This document shows, piece after piece, positions 17,512-29,107 of a stretch of DNA of 64,000 nucleotides. Numbering within the stretch: position 1 is the stretch's first letter; every line of letters starts with the position of its first letter. Both the position numbers and the translations under genes were made by a program. The stretch is from Paralithodes platypus (taxonomy: Eukaryota > Arthropoda > Malacostraca > Decapoda > Lithodidae). The stretch is from positions 5,451,199-5,515,198 of the forward strand of contig CM064545.1 of the NCBI GenBank assembly GCA_032716605.1. Reading direction: 5' to 3'. The notes beneath the pieces are model-generated. The model ran no database searches and had not been told where the DNA came from. It saw only the letters and a list, made by a program, of their open reading frames with translations.

Positions 17512-20390
17512 ATGAATGTAAATGTAGATCCGACCAGAACCAAAAATTCGATGAAAGAACGATCTGCGAGTTCTAAAACCGCAACTTTAAAGGTTTTCTA
17601 TGCAAACGCTCGTAGCATACGCAATAAATTTTCAGATTTAGAGGAACTAGTGTTTATAGAAAATTATGATGTGATTGGCATAACAGAATCTTGGCTCAAT
17701 ACACAAGATAGAGACTTTTTAGCAGAGTATTCACTTCCCGGTTATGTAATGTTTGAGAACAGCCGAATAAATAAAAATGGAGGTGGCGTTTTATTTTATA
17801 TCAAAGAAAGTCTTAACCCGACCCTCGTGTCAAAACCTCAAATTGTGAACGTCGACACATCTTTTGTGCTAATAAAGAATAATAAAGGTACAAAAATAAT
17901 ACTTGCGTTAATATACAGACCTCCAGCTCAATCAGTGCAAACTGACCGAGAAATTTACGAACAAATTGCAGATGTAAGTAACTCACAAGATACCGTAATT
18001 TTTGGCGACTTTAATTTACCTGTGACCAAGTGGGGCGATACTCTTACTTCACACTCCGGACATGACTTGTATACGAACTTGCAAGAGAGTTCGCTTTATC
18101 AATTTGTTCGAATGCCGACCCGTGGTAATAACGTTCTTGACATTGTACTTGCAACAAAAGAAGAATTGATAGAGAATTTGAATGTTGGTGATGAATTCAG
18201 TAACAGCGACCATCGTACGATAACTTTCACTTTAAAGTTTACTAGTAACGAACCAAATAGTAGCATCGAAAAAGTCCCTAATTTCAAGAAAGCAAACTTC
18301 CATAAACTTAGAGCTATGTTTAAAGAAACTGACTGGAGCTTTTTAATTAACAATAACGACATAAATACATCTTGGAAGTTATTCGAAACCACTTACCTAA
18401 AAGCAGTGCAAGACTGCATACCATCGAAAATACGGCGTCCAGGCCATAATAATAAGCCCAAATGGTGGAATAAAGATATTTCAAACTGCCTGCTTGCTAA
18501 AAAATGTGCTAATGATAGATTAAAATCCTCACAAAATGACGAAGAACGGGTGAAATTTGTAGAGCTAAGACGCAAAGCCAAAAAGTTAATTAAGCAAAGT
18601 AAAAAGACCTTAGAGTTACATATTGCGAATCAAAGTAAAACAAACCCGAAAGAATTCTATAGTTATATCAGAAAGAAAAAAGTAGTTACTTCAACTGTTG
18701 GACCGTTAGTCGATGAAAAAGGAGAATACACCAAAGACGAAGTACAAATGAGTAATGCCCTCAATACCTTCTTTGCATCAGTTTTTACAACCGAAGACCT
18801 CAGTGATATCCCTACACCATCGCCGATTCAGATTGATAATTCAGATGTTCTAAGCAATATCACCGTTACAGAGAGAGAAGTATTGAATTGTTTAGATAAA
18901 CTCAAGGTAAATAAAACGCCAGGACCTGATACAATCTCGCCTAGAGTTCTAAAGGAAGCTAAGAATGAGCTCTCCAAACCACTGACATTACTATTCAATA
19001 AATCCTTGCAGTCTGGAACTATGCCTGATCAGTGGAAGCTAGCCAACGTAACACCGATATTCAAAAAAGGCAGCAAATCCCTACCCAGTAACTATCGTCC
19101 AATTAGCTTAACCTCAGTTGTATGTAAAATGCTAGAAACGGTCATACGAGACAGACTCGTAAATCACTTGGAGGAAAATAACATACTTAAAGATACTCAA
19201 CACGGCTTTCGTAAAAAACGTTCCTGTTTAACAAACCTCTTAGACTTCTTCCACGATATCCTCAACCTCTACGATGAGAGTAAAGCTGTAGATATTATAT
19301 ACCTTGATTTTCAAAAGGCCTTTGACAAAGTTCCCCACAAACGTTTACTGCTAAAACTAAAAGCGCATGGAATACAAGACGGTGTGTTGAAATGGATAGA
19401 AAATTGGCTCAGCAACAGAAAGCAAAGGGTAGTCATAAACGGTAAGGCATCTAAATGGACCAATGTAAGTAGCGGGGTACCCCAGGGATCGGTACTAGGA
19501 CCAATTCTCTTTCTAATTTACATCAACGACATAGATGAGGGTCTCACCTGCACAATCTCAAAATTTGCTGACGATACAAAAATTGCAAATAGCGTACTCT
19601 CAAAAGAACAAGTTGACGATATGCAACACAATCTAGATAAATTGTCATGTTGGGCCCAAATTTGGCAAATGAGTTTCAATGCGGATAAATGTAAAGTACT
19701 ACATGTCGGATACCTAAATGAGAAAGCAAACTATTCGATGAATGGCACTCCGCTTAAGAATGTAAACAGAGAAACTGATCTGGGAGTAACAATATCGAGT
19801 AACCTAAAACCGAGTCAACAATGTTCAGAAGTTGTTAAGAAGGCAAACAAATAATTGGCTTTATAGGCAGGTCATTTGAGCATAAATCCAAAGAAGTTAT
19901 CCTAACCCTTTACAATTCCTTAGTCCGCCCTCTTCTGGAATACTGCGTTCAATCCTGGTGCCCTTATTACCAAAAAGATATAAACAAGCTAGAACGAGTT
20001 CAACGTAGAGTTACCAAAATGATACCTAGCCTAAAGAACAAACCATACGAAGAGCGTCTTAGAGAATTAAATCTATTTCCTTTAACCCAGCGCAGATTAA
20101 GAGGCGACTTAATTCAAGTGTTCAAAATCATCAAAGGCATCGACAATATGAACTGTAGTAAGTACTTCACTATCGACCAATCTAATTACACGCGGGGAAA
20201 CGGTTGCAAAATTATTGGTAAATCTTTTAACTCGCACGAATCTAAGAATTTCTTCTTCAATCGAGTTGTCAACTTGTGGAATGGGCTTCCCCGAGACGTT
20301 ATAGACTGCAGCACCGTTGATTCATTTAAATTCCGCCTAGACAAATATCTCGCATCAAACCCGCGACTGACTGCGTTTGTAAATGAATAA
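17512..20390 (+). pseudogene. CR1-like ORF2: endonuclease-reverse transcriptase with one frameshift
   Basis: The frame is open upstream to about 17440, but the first ATG is 17512. The apurinic-type endonuclease shows YANARSIRNK, GITESWL, VIFGDFNLP and SDHRTITF. The reverse transcriptase shows [40 protein letters not shown] (motif A), [20 protein letters not shown] (motif B) and FADDT (motif C). The frame ends early at 19854. The remaining C-terminal part (LEYC, then WNGLPRDVIDCS) continues to 20390 in another frame. Against copy 53185-54489 this one lacks a single base near 19848-19852, which explains the shift. Otherwise full length, so the element died recently or awaits sequence checking. 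Confidence 0.9.
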
Positions 20391-20615
20391 CTTTATCCTC
20401 CCCTCAGTTACTAACCCATCTGTCCCCTACTAACTTCCTAGTCCTGCCACGTTAGTGGCAGGGCAGTAGTTCCCTTTCCAATGTTCCCTTACCCACTCTA
20501 AACCACTGTTTGGACACTTGATCCTCAGTGTTTTGGAGGACAAGCAACCTAGAAGGGTCACTAGATCTGTTGTTGCTTGATTTCCTTTGTACTCCTTTGT
20601 ACTTTGTACTAAAAT
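20391..20615 (+). other. CR1-1 3' UTR with hairpin and short-repeat tail
   Basis: A perfect 8-bp stem CCTGCCAC/GTGGCAGG with loop GTTA lies at 20443-20462. The element ends in two to three copies of CCTTTGTACT (about 20584-20610). CR1-group LINEs use a 3' hairpin and terminal short repeats for recognition by their reverse transcriptase. Confidence 0.8.
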
Positions 20616-21409
20616 TATCTATTAATAGCCAGAATAAACTGTCAAAGTGCGTCATAATCATTATATTGTATAATGACATTTACACCTTACAATGATCAAC
20701 TCTCACATAACCTACGTAGCCAGTTCATTCAAGGATATTGTTTTTTCCGTTTCCCACACTCGCGTTATTATTGTTTGTTTCAATATTTTATTTTAAGAGT
20801 TTCATGGACCAGTATTCTTTCACCCAGGACGTCCCGTCTTGAAATATTTTACCCTTCTCGTATTTCATGTTGCTAGATCTCCAGACACACATTCACAGAG
20901 CGCACACCGTCACTCTATGTCTATATCTATTTATCTATCTCTCTATCTATCTTAGTGTCACACGCACTCGCAAGATGAGTGCTCATCTTCCATAATTATA
21001 CAAATAGCATCAAAGTGATTGATAGTTTTCTGTTTCCATATATAATGTTTTGTCTTACTGTTATTCGTGCTGGGATGTTTCAAATTAAATAAATATGTGT
21101 TGATATATTATGTTTGTATAATTATCAGCGTGACTGAAAAGACAGGCAATAGAGACAAGCTAAATCTATTTCACCTATTTTGTTCTCTCCATCAATGCTT
21201 ACATTATAATATTAGTTTACGGTTACCTTGCCACCCTTCAGCTTAGTCCTCTACATTTACTATCGATTTCGTGCTTACAATACAAGATCTAAATATTCAA
21301 AACATTTACGGTGTTATAGTATGGACCCCCATCCTTTACAAAGTTCCAATCATGCTCAAACAAATCAGGTCATATTATTCTTGCAGATATTATTTGCTAA
21401 ATGTTTTGG
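20616..21409. other. Non-coding, with a TCTA-rich microsatellite
   Basis: No gene is supported. A degenerate (TCTA)n tract lies at about 20915-20953. Confidence 0.5.
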
Positions 21410-22443
21410 GGTTTTTCTATGTGGATGAGGGAGACAAAAGGCAGAATTGCCTGTAACGAGTGTCTCGCCCAGTTGAAAGAGTTACAGGGTCAAACTCAAG
21501 GAACATTCGAGCTAAAATGCCTGGACACATAGAGTTCGAGGCAATTTAAGTCATAGGATAAGGAGAAAATTGATTCAGGGAGAGAGTTTCAGAGCTCAGC
21601 TGTTGAATAGAAGGTTTGAGAATATCGTTTCACTCTTGGATTGGAGAGTTGCACAGAGTAGGGATGGAACTGCGTTGTAAGACGGGTGCTACCTACTCTA
21701 CGTAGAGGAGGTGGTATACACTTAGAGAGCTCTGAGGAACATTGATTATTGTAATAGCAGTAGAAGAGCGAGAGAGATGCAACACTCCGGCGAAGAGAGA
21801 GAGATTGCAAAGAGTCAGTGAGTGCACGTGAGTTAATGAAACGAAAGGCTTTCTTTTCTAATTTGTCAAGAAGTGCTGTGTGAGAGGATCCTCCCCACAC
21901 ATGCGAACAATACTCAATACATGGATGCACTGTGCCCCTGTACAGAGTTAGAAGCTGTGCAGGGGTAAAGAACCCCCGGAGGTAGTTTAGCACACCCAGC
22001 TTCTGGGAAGCTGTTTTAGCAAGGGTGGTAATATGGTCTTTCCAAGAGAGATCAAGAGAGAAAGAGATTCCTAGAATACTGCGAGAAGATGAAAGATTGA
22101 TTTGTGTATTGTTGAAGTATAAGGGATAGTCCTGTGGGAGTTTTTTACGGGTAGATAAATGGAGAAATTGGGTTTTGGAAGCATTGAAAGTAACAAGATT
22201 TTCTCTGCCCCAATTGGAAATGAATGATAGGTCAGAATGTAAGTGTTTTATGGCATCTTTGCGTGATTTGTTGAGTGATTGCTTGTTGGGGGGTTCTGGA
22301 ATAATGGTTGAATAGTGTAAGGTAGAGTCATCAGCATATGAAAGGATAGTACTGGAGGTATAGTTGAGAAGATCATTAATTAATATTAGAAAGAGAATTG
22401 GAGATAGGACAGAACCCTGAGGAACACCGTAAATTACCATTCT
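21410..22443 (-). mobile_element. 5'-truncated Jockey-like LINE (copy 1)
   Basis: The frame 22440-21589 encodes the back half of a reverse transcriptase: YGVPQGSVLSPILFLILIND (motif B), LSYADDSTLHYS (motif C), then CIEYCSHVWGGSS and the C-terminal end FYSTAEL. The element ends at about 21410 in the family's conserved 3' UTR (GAGGGAGACAAAAGGCA on the plus strand) before a CTATGTG border. It is truncated at about 22443, inside the RT. The same family recurs at 40388, 48396 and 57965. Confidence 0.85.
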
Positions 22444-22558
22444 CGAAACCCATTTACATGTTTACGTGATTTGATTTGCATTACTATTTTGTAGTTACGA
22501 TATAAAGACCGGTAATAGCTAGTATCATGTTGAGTGGTACTTGAAAAGTAGACAGAAT

Positions 22559-22691
22559 GGATAAAAAACACCATCTGAGGAAGAAAACATTATTGACAAC
22601 GTTTCGCAGATAGCTTCATCAGGTCACCTGATTAAGCTATCTGCGAAACGTTGTCAATAAAGTGTTCTTCATTAAATGGTGGTTTGTATCC
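22559..22691. repeat. Near-perfect palindrome with two hammerhead-ribozyme-like cores
   Basis: Two 66-bp arms (22559-22624 and 22626-22691) are reverse complements around one central base; the inner 37 bp have a single mismatch. On the minus strand the left arm reads ACCTGATGAAGCTATCTGCG then AAACGTTGTC. This holds CTGATGA, a short stem-loop, GAAA and a GTC, in hammerhead order with a 2-bp stem III. The right arm on the plus strand has the same core but CTGATTA in place of CTGATGA. Minimal hammerheads of this kind are known from Penelope-like retroelements. The palindrome may be the junction of two inverted element ends. Confidence 0.6.
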
Positions 22692-22699
22692 AGCTAGTA

Positions 22700-23410
22700 T
22701 TATCGACGGGTAGCTAACGTTGTCTTTACGGAATAATGTGGGGAATAGTGCTGCCAGTCTTGTGACTGTAAATATAGGGTATCATTTTACATTCTTCTGG
22801 GTTTACCTTGCTTCTAGCATTACATATAATATCGTGTAGATTGATTATAATTATTAAATCCATGTTATACATTTGGTTGTGCTAGTTGTTGCGGTAGTTG
22901 TTGCTTTCGTTAATTTGTGAGTGCGTGTATTTGTGTGTGTGTGGGTGTATTCATAAAATGTCTCGAGTTCCGAAAACAAATATTGATATTTTCATGTAGA
23001 AGCCCGATAGGATCCAATCAGTTTATCGTCAACATTGTATGACGCCCTTGCCCCTCAAACACCCTTCATGTGTATGTATGTTCGTATAATATCTTAAAAT
23101 TTCATGAGAGGGTAGGGGGACTTGACACTCATATAGTAATGTGCCATTTTGACCAATATTGTATTGTGCAAAGTAACACGAGTTTTGGTGCCTATATTCC
23201 TTGAGTCATTATACATGCCTCATTAAATTTGGTAACTGATACTTTCACTGTGTATATCTGTTTGTATGTCCGCCTGTCTATTTACAGACTACTTCATAAA
23301 TAAATGAATGGATTTCGATAAGACATGGATAGTCTCTTAATTTTTGTGTCCATGAACTTTTTGTTACTATTGGAGGATGACCCAACCACCATTCCCCCTT
23401 ATTTGGACCT
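22700..23410. other. Non-coding stretch
   Basis: Nothing recognised apart from a short GT-rich tract near 22920-22950. Confidence 0.5.
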
Positions 23411-23416
23411 CTCAAA

Positions 23417-23482
23417 CAATACCTACATTTATACTGGATGTATGTGGTAGTGTTACCACCACAACAATACCTTGTGACCCCT
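23417..23482 (+). repeat. Single unit of the 48-bp minisatellite
   Basis: About 1.4 units of the 48-bp repeat that forms arrays at 25173, 27702 and 29105. Confidence 0.85.
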
Positions 23483-25172
23483 CCCGGCGTTAGCAGAATG
23501 GTTGCGTGGGGCATTGCAGCTCGGTAGGGCTCGCCAGGATGGGGGGGTGGGCTACAGTTGTCCTAGAATGATCTGCTTTATGTAATTAGTGTCGTGTTGC
23601 CACAGACAGTCTAGAAATGGTCTTTGTTTTGGTCTGTGACCGCGCCTTATATTTTATATTCGCTATAATATAAATGTTGCTTGTGTGGGAGGCGAGCGAG
23701 AGAGGGTGAGGGAGTACACCTGGCAGCGGGGTGAGCTATGACGCGGCTCGCTTGGGCGCTGACGGCGTTGGCGGCCGGGTGGTCAACTAGTCCCTTCCCA
23801 TCGCGGCCTCGTGTTCTTTACAAGCTCAGAGCTTGCCTGACACGCGTATCGCCTACATCCTTTGCAATTCTGTCCCCCATACTCGCCACTTTGCATACTA
23901 TTTCTCTCTCTCGACTTCTCCTTTCTCATTCTCTAATCTTATTAAACTCAACATCCCTTCTGGTTTCAGCATAGACGTTCACCGTCGACCAGTCGTATTG
24001 TACGCGAAGCTCTCAGATATTTCCATGTATTAGGTTAAGGAGGTATTATGCTTTATTGAGGTTTGGAGAGACGGACTTTTCCGTATGTGTCCTCTCTCGG
24101 GAAGGTTGTAGACCGGTATATGTCTCCCTGGCAAGGTGTTGAGTGATTCTGCTTGGTTATCTAAAGCTAGACTAGGGGTAAGGTTACCGTGTCGTTGTCT
24201 CCGATGTGTGCAGTGTTAGCTAAGCCCTGCACGACATCGACAGGTACTGTGGGAGCCTAAGTTGTCTTCGGGTGGGTTTACTTTGCGAGCACAGCGCTGT
24301 GGTGTGAGAGTGCCATAGCCTATCCCTCACAACATAGTGCTGCCTCTTTGTGTTGACTTCTGAGGGATCGCCAGGATAGAACTAGGTACTAGAGACCTAG
24401 ATTTATCAAGAGAGCATCCCCGTCATATAACGTAATCTTCATTATACCACCTTCGGACAACGTTAGGCTACGAGCCGCATGCTCGCCCATTGTTGCCCTG
24501 CCTTGATACCCCAGCTAGACTTTATTAACTGAGCAGACACTGGTTAGAGATAAGCCCCATTATTATATGTATGCAGCATTATTATTCACTGCACTTTTGA
24601 GCCGAGGTTGTTGTTGAGTTGCACAACCCTAGTAGGCTGTTGCGTTGTGTCACGAAGCATTTCTTTAGCTGTCGAGCATTACTACCTTTGCGCAGTCTTT
24701 ATTATTCGCCTGCCTATTATTACTATATGTCCTAGCATTTATTGTGACCCGTATTCTGAATTATAATTGTTCAAGATTATTTACGAACATCTTCCCAGCA
24801 TCAGACTTATTTCAGAAGTTTCCAGTTGATGTTGCAGGACTAGCATTGCACTTTCTTTAATACAGGAGTGCCAGTTATTTGAGTATCTACCGTAACGTTA
24901 TTAATCACGTTAACTATCTTTTCTTTGTGTAACCTAATCGAGTAATCTTTTACTGTTTGAGAATAGGCTGTTTCATCGAGCGTCAGCCTAGTGTGTGTGC
25001 ACCAGTTACCGAGTCATAGGATACCTCGTTGTCCAGGCACGACTCAGGGCGGTAATGGTGTTTTGTTTTCCAGTGTTTAAGGCAGGGATTGGATCTAGTG
25101 TTACCGTTGTTGCATTTTGCCATTATCTAGTCCAATGTTGAAGAGCCCTGTGTCTTTGAGAACCTGGATCGT
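23483..25172. other. Gene-free stretch, possible solo LTR
   Basis: No credible protein. There is a TATA-like CTATAATATAAATG near 23660-23674 and GC-rich sequence after it. The stretch ends GGATCGTAACA just before the minisatellite, similar to GGATCGTTATACA near 33360-33372. A solo LTR is possible but I found no matching partner or target duplication. Confidence 0.2.
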
Positions 25173-25453
25173 AACAACTTACATTTATACTGGATGTATG
25201 TGGTAGTGTTAACACCACAACAATACCTTCATTTATACTGGATGTATGTGGTAGTGTTACCACCACAACAATACCTACATTTATACTGGATGTATGTGGT
25301 AGTGTTAACACCACAACAATACCTACATTTATACTGGATGTATGTGGTGGTTTTAACACCACAACAATACCTACATTTATACTGGATGTATGTGGCAGTG
25401 TTAACACCACAACAATACCTACATTTATACTGGATGTATGTGGTAGTGTTAAT
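25173..25453 (+). repeat. 48-bp minisatellite array A
   Basis: Six units of a 48-bp repeat containing ACAATACCTACATTTATACT and GGATGTATGTGGTAGTGTT. Each unit junction GTGTTAACAC is palindromic. Because 48 is a multiple of three, open frames appear on both strands; they are not genes. Confidence 0.95.
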
Positions 25454-25555
25454 CCACGGAACCCCAGCGCCACAGCGTACGCATCGGCAATGTATGTAAC
25501 GCTAAACCCCAGCGCCGCATACGTTGCGTCCGCTACTTCAAAATGATTTACTCTT

Positions 25556-25810
25556 GTCCTATGGTAGCTAGAGGCTTGAGGATGGTATGGGAAACTACCT
25601 TATGATATTGCCGAACAGTGACGGTATGCGGCAACCCCCTAGCCCATCCGCCAGGTGAGTAAGGGCGGATGGGGAAAGCCAGCCTACCCACTTATCCCAC
25701 CGCCACTTTTGTGCTTATTTATTCTTATCCTATGGTAGCTAGAGGGTTAAAATTCATATGGGATATGCCTTATGATGTTGTTCAACAGTGGCAATACTTA
25801 TTAAGTGGCA
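25556..25810 (+). repeat. Diverged local duplication of about 85 bp
   Basis: 25556-25640 and 25726-25810 both contain TCCTATGGTAGCTAGAGG and then a CCTTATGAT(A/G)TTG segment ending CAACAGTG or CGAACAGTG. They are direct repeats about 170 bp apart with many differences. Confidence 0.6.
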
Positions 25811-26061
25811 ATATCCAAGTTCCGCCGCGGTGGGGAGTGGGGAGAGCGAGCGCGGGAGTGGAACGACTGGGCGGCCTCCCATCCCACCCGGCCGAGTTGC
25901 CTTGTTTACCTCGTTGCCTCGCTATGTTTGTCGCTCCCCTAACGCTTCCCATGACATAGTTGACTCCCCACAAAGTGGGGAAGAGGAGAAGGAGGATGAC
26001 CCAGACCCCACGGCATTACTCAAAATTCCGCCAGGTCATGGTAGGGTAAGAGACGAGATAG

Positions 26062-26454
26062 TGTGTCATGTCACAGGACCTTCCTACATTATCCATACGA
26101 AGAAACGTTGCATCCCTTGCATTATTCTACAGATATTTTCACAGCAATTGTTCCGAGGAACTTGCTTCAATTGTGCCGCCTCTCCACATCTTTCCCCGTA
26201 GAACTAGGGCAGCTGAGAGCGCCCATGAATTTACACTTTCTCCTCCACAATGCAGAACTTCTGCTCATCAGAATTCATTTATCCCCAGAGCTACTACTCT
26301 TTGGAATTCACTTCCCTCGAATTGCTTTCCACAAACTTACAATCTACAAATGTTTAAATCCAGTTGTTACAAACATTTTATGAATGGAGGATGCCTTTAG
26401 GCACATGGACCTTTTTGTTTTATCTGTGTTTTTCTTTCCTCCGTTCATTGTCTC

Positions 26455-26486
<32 letters not shown>
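26062..26486 (+). mobile_element. 3' fragment of a Jockey-like LINE with poly(A) tail
   Basis: The plus-strand frame 26068-26400 matches the C-terminal end of the Jockey-like family (LSIRRNVASLALFYRYF, then ATTLWNSLPSNCFP), which in the copy at 58882-59562 reads LSLRRNVASLSLFYRYY and AELWNSLPESVFP. It is a diverged subfamily. A 29-base poly(A) (26458-26486) ends it. Confidence 0.75.
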
Positions 26487-26490
<4 letters not shown>

Positions 26491-26847
26491 TGCTATGTAC
26501 ACAGCAAGTTTAGGCTTTTGTGTACGCTGGTCCTCCCCCACTCCCCCTGCCTTCACCACCACCTCCCCTGTCTCCCCACTAAGAATACGTCAAAACCAAT
26601 AATTCTAAATCAAAGGTGCCTAAAACAATGTGTAACACTAATTTTCTAACTATAAAATATACGGTAAAGTAAAAATCCTGTTTAAATAAACAGAGTACGT
26701 GAGAGAGGCATAATAAAAGTGAGAGTGAATGAAGGGGAAGTCGGGTGTCATTCAGCTGGCAGTGTGTACGTGCGTGAGTCCATGAACAAGGTAGCCGCCA
26801 GCCCGCCAGTCGTCATAGTAACCACGATGCGCGCGAGTCTTGCCACA

Positions 26848-27140
26848 GCCCGTAGCCTAGTAGGTAGCGCTCTCGTCTCACACACGAGGGTCGGGGGTTC
26901 AATCCCCCGGCCGGGCGGAGACAAATTGGGCTTGTCTCCTTTCATGTGTTAGCCTCAGTTCACCTAGCTGTAAATAGGTACCTGGAATAAGTGGACGACG
27001 TTGTGACGTCCCATCTGGGGTTGGCAAAAATGGTACAAGGCGAGATGGGTATCATATGGTTCACCTAAGCTGATGGCTACCTAAGCCTTCGGGCGAGACG
27101 GTACCGTCTATAGTGAGAATGGTACCATACAGATCCACCC
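26848..27140 (+). mobile_element. tRNA-Val-derived SINE
   Basis: The head (26848-26916) folds like a tRNA: acceptor GCCCG with CGGGC, an A box in TAGCCTAGTAGG, anticodon arm CTCGT-CTCACAC-ACGAG with anticodon CAC (Val), and B box GGGTTCAATCC. No CCA or discrete gene end follows. Instead a body continues, including CACCTAGCTGTAAATAGGTA, a motif I associate with arthropod SINE bodies. The 3' end is approximate. More likely a SINE than a tRNA gene. Confidence 0.7.
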
Positions 27141-27701
27141 TAAGCCTTCGTTTCCGATGTCGCCAATTGGCTAAAAATACAGACTACACACACATCCACA
27201 GCCATTCCAACGATACAATAACACCTACACATATAGGAGGCGGGAAATAACGAGCATGCTCACTCCCGCAATACAACTAGAGTAAGTACAACTAGAGTAA
27301 GTACATCCGCGACACTTATAAAACTTGAATCTATGCACTTATCATGCTGTAACTTCACTTACTATGTCAATATGTGATACATGTTGCTAATATCTGAACT
27401 ATGAAGACACACATGATGCTCGGGTGGTGTAAATAACCGTTATTCGAAAATTGGACGCATCGTACATTTGCCATGCTGCCGCGCTCAGCTGTGTCTAGCC
27501 GGGCAGGAAGCTTGAAGGCCGCCAGGCATCAGCTGATGGCTGAGGCTGCCCCCCCCCCATAGGACCCCCAAATGACCATGGTGAGTGTTTCTTTGTGTTA
27601 TTCTTAATTTCTCACCTATTTAAGCTATTTAAAAAAAAAAAGCCAAATCAGCTGGTCTCTCGATGTACATTTATTCTAAACTAGCTGGGTTTCAGTGGGT
27701 T
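27141..27701. other. Non-coding stretch with short C and A runs
   Basis: No gene. There is a short direct duplication CAACTAGAGTAAGTA at about 27277-27306, a C run at about 27549-27558, and an A run near 27631-27641. Confidence 0.5.
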
Positions 27702-28298
27702 AACACCACAACAATACCTACATTTATACTGGATGTATGTGGTAGTGTTAACACCACAACAATACCTACATTTATACTGGATGTATGGGGTAGTGTTAAC
27801 ACCACAACAATACCTACATTTATACTGGATGTATGTGGTAGTGTTAACACCACAACAATACCTACATTTATACCAGATATATGGGGTAGTGTTAACACCA
27901 CAACAATACCTACATTTATACCAGATATATTGGGTAGTGTTAACACCACAACAATACCTACATTTATACCAGATATATGGGGCAGTGTTAACACCACAAC
28001 AATACCTACATTTATACCAGATATATGGGGTAGTGTTAACACCACAACAATACCTACATTTATACTAGATGTATGTGGCAGTGTTAACACCACAACAATA
28101 CCTACATTTATACTGGATGTATGTGGCAGTGTTAACACCACAACAATACCTACATTTATACTGGATGTATTTGGTAGTGTTAACACCACAACAATACCTA
28201 CATTTATACTGGATGTATGTGGCAGTGTTAACACCACAACAATACCTACATTTATACTGGATGTATTTGGTAGTGTTAACACCACAACAATACCTACA
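27702..28298 (+). repeat. 48-bp minisatellite array B
   Basis: About 12.5 units of the same 48-bp repeat as array A. A variant block (units reading ACCAGATATATGGGG instead of ACTGGATGTATGTGG) occupies the middle, which suggests local unit amplification. Long open frames in both directions here are a by-product of the 48-bp period. Confidence 0.95.
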
Positions 28299-29107
28299 CA
28301 CAAAATTTGGACACAACAAAGAAACTACCACCACAGTATATAAACAATACATAAGATCAGTGATGGAATACGCAAGCCCAGCCTGGGCTTCTAACCTAGC
28401 TGAAACACATCATAAGACCTTACAGACTATTCAAAACAAAGCCCTGAAGATCATTACAGGCTGCACAGCTACTGCACCCACAGATCACCTACATCAAGAA
28501 ACCAAAATCCTCAAAGTCAAAGACCATCTGGACATGAGAGGCACTCAATTCCTGGCAGCAGCCTCCACGAACCAAGACCACCCACTAAACTACATGGCAA
28601 CACACCCACAGACACCAAAATATCAAAACAACACCCAGCACACGGTATCACACACAATTATTGTCCTCTCTCCCTCCCTGCCCACCCCGAACCAACTTCC
28701 AGAAGCACATCCATACTCATATCTCTCACCGATCCATCCACTCACTCACTCACAGACAACACAGCTGCATGCACGACCTCCCGAAATCCATCCTTCCGAA
28801 TCCTCCCTTCCTCGCGAGGACAGAGTCCACCTGGCCAGGCTGAGATGCGGACACCATCCAGCTCTCCTGAGCTATCAGAAGAGACTGGATGACTCCGTTG
28901 TCGACGCCTGTCCGGGATGTAACACAGCACCCCATACCATTAAACACATCATAGAAGACTGCATTTCACACAACCACTTACGCCAACAACACAATCTACA
29001 CTCAATGAGAGCTCTGTGGGAAAGCCCGATCGTGGCCATGGCCTTTCTCAGGGACTCGGGGCTGTTCGGCCAGGCAGCTTAGGGAACAACAACAACAACA
29101 ACAACAA
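28299..29107 (+). mobile_element. LINE 3' fragment inside the minisatellite
   Basis: About 260 codons up to a stop at 29082 represent the C-terminal part of a LINE ORF2 downstream of the RT: YIRSVMEYASPAW, then RLRCGHHPALLSYQKR, then the C-x2-C-x8-H-x4-C knuckle CPGCNTAPHTIKHIIEDC. The end GLFGQAA is followed by an (AAC)n tail (about 29083-29107) that merges into the next minisatellite unit. Style and knuckle suggest the I/R1-like group, but the clade is not certain. ACAATACCTACA occurs on both sides and may be a target duplication or simply minisatellite sequence. Confidence 0.75.

Larger units (their letters stand above)
15601..20610 (+). mobile_element. Near-complete CR1-like LINE (CR1-1)
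   Basis: Structure in order: 5' region with tandem repeats (16045-16360), ORF1 (16376-17413), ORF2 with endonuclease and reverse transcriptase (17512-20390, one frameshift), 3' UTR with a perfect 8-bp stem hairpin, and a short-repeat tail. The 5' end is approximate because no target duplication was found. A second, 5'-truncated copy lies at 53185-54489. Confidence 0.85.

Noticed and set aside
23738..23974. Frame beginning MTRLAWALTALAAGW, looking like a signal peptide
   Set aside because: Only about 78 codons, without a recognisable mature part, in GC-rich sequence next to a possible LTR promoter. The hydrophobic start is not enough.
26848..26916. A genuine tRNA-Val gene
   Set aside because: The fold is good but a SINE-type body follows directly and the acceptor stem is imperfect, so a tRNA-derived SINE is more likely.
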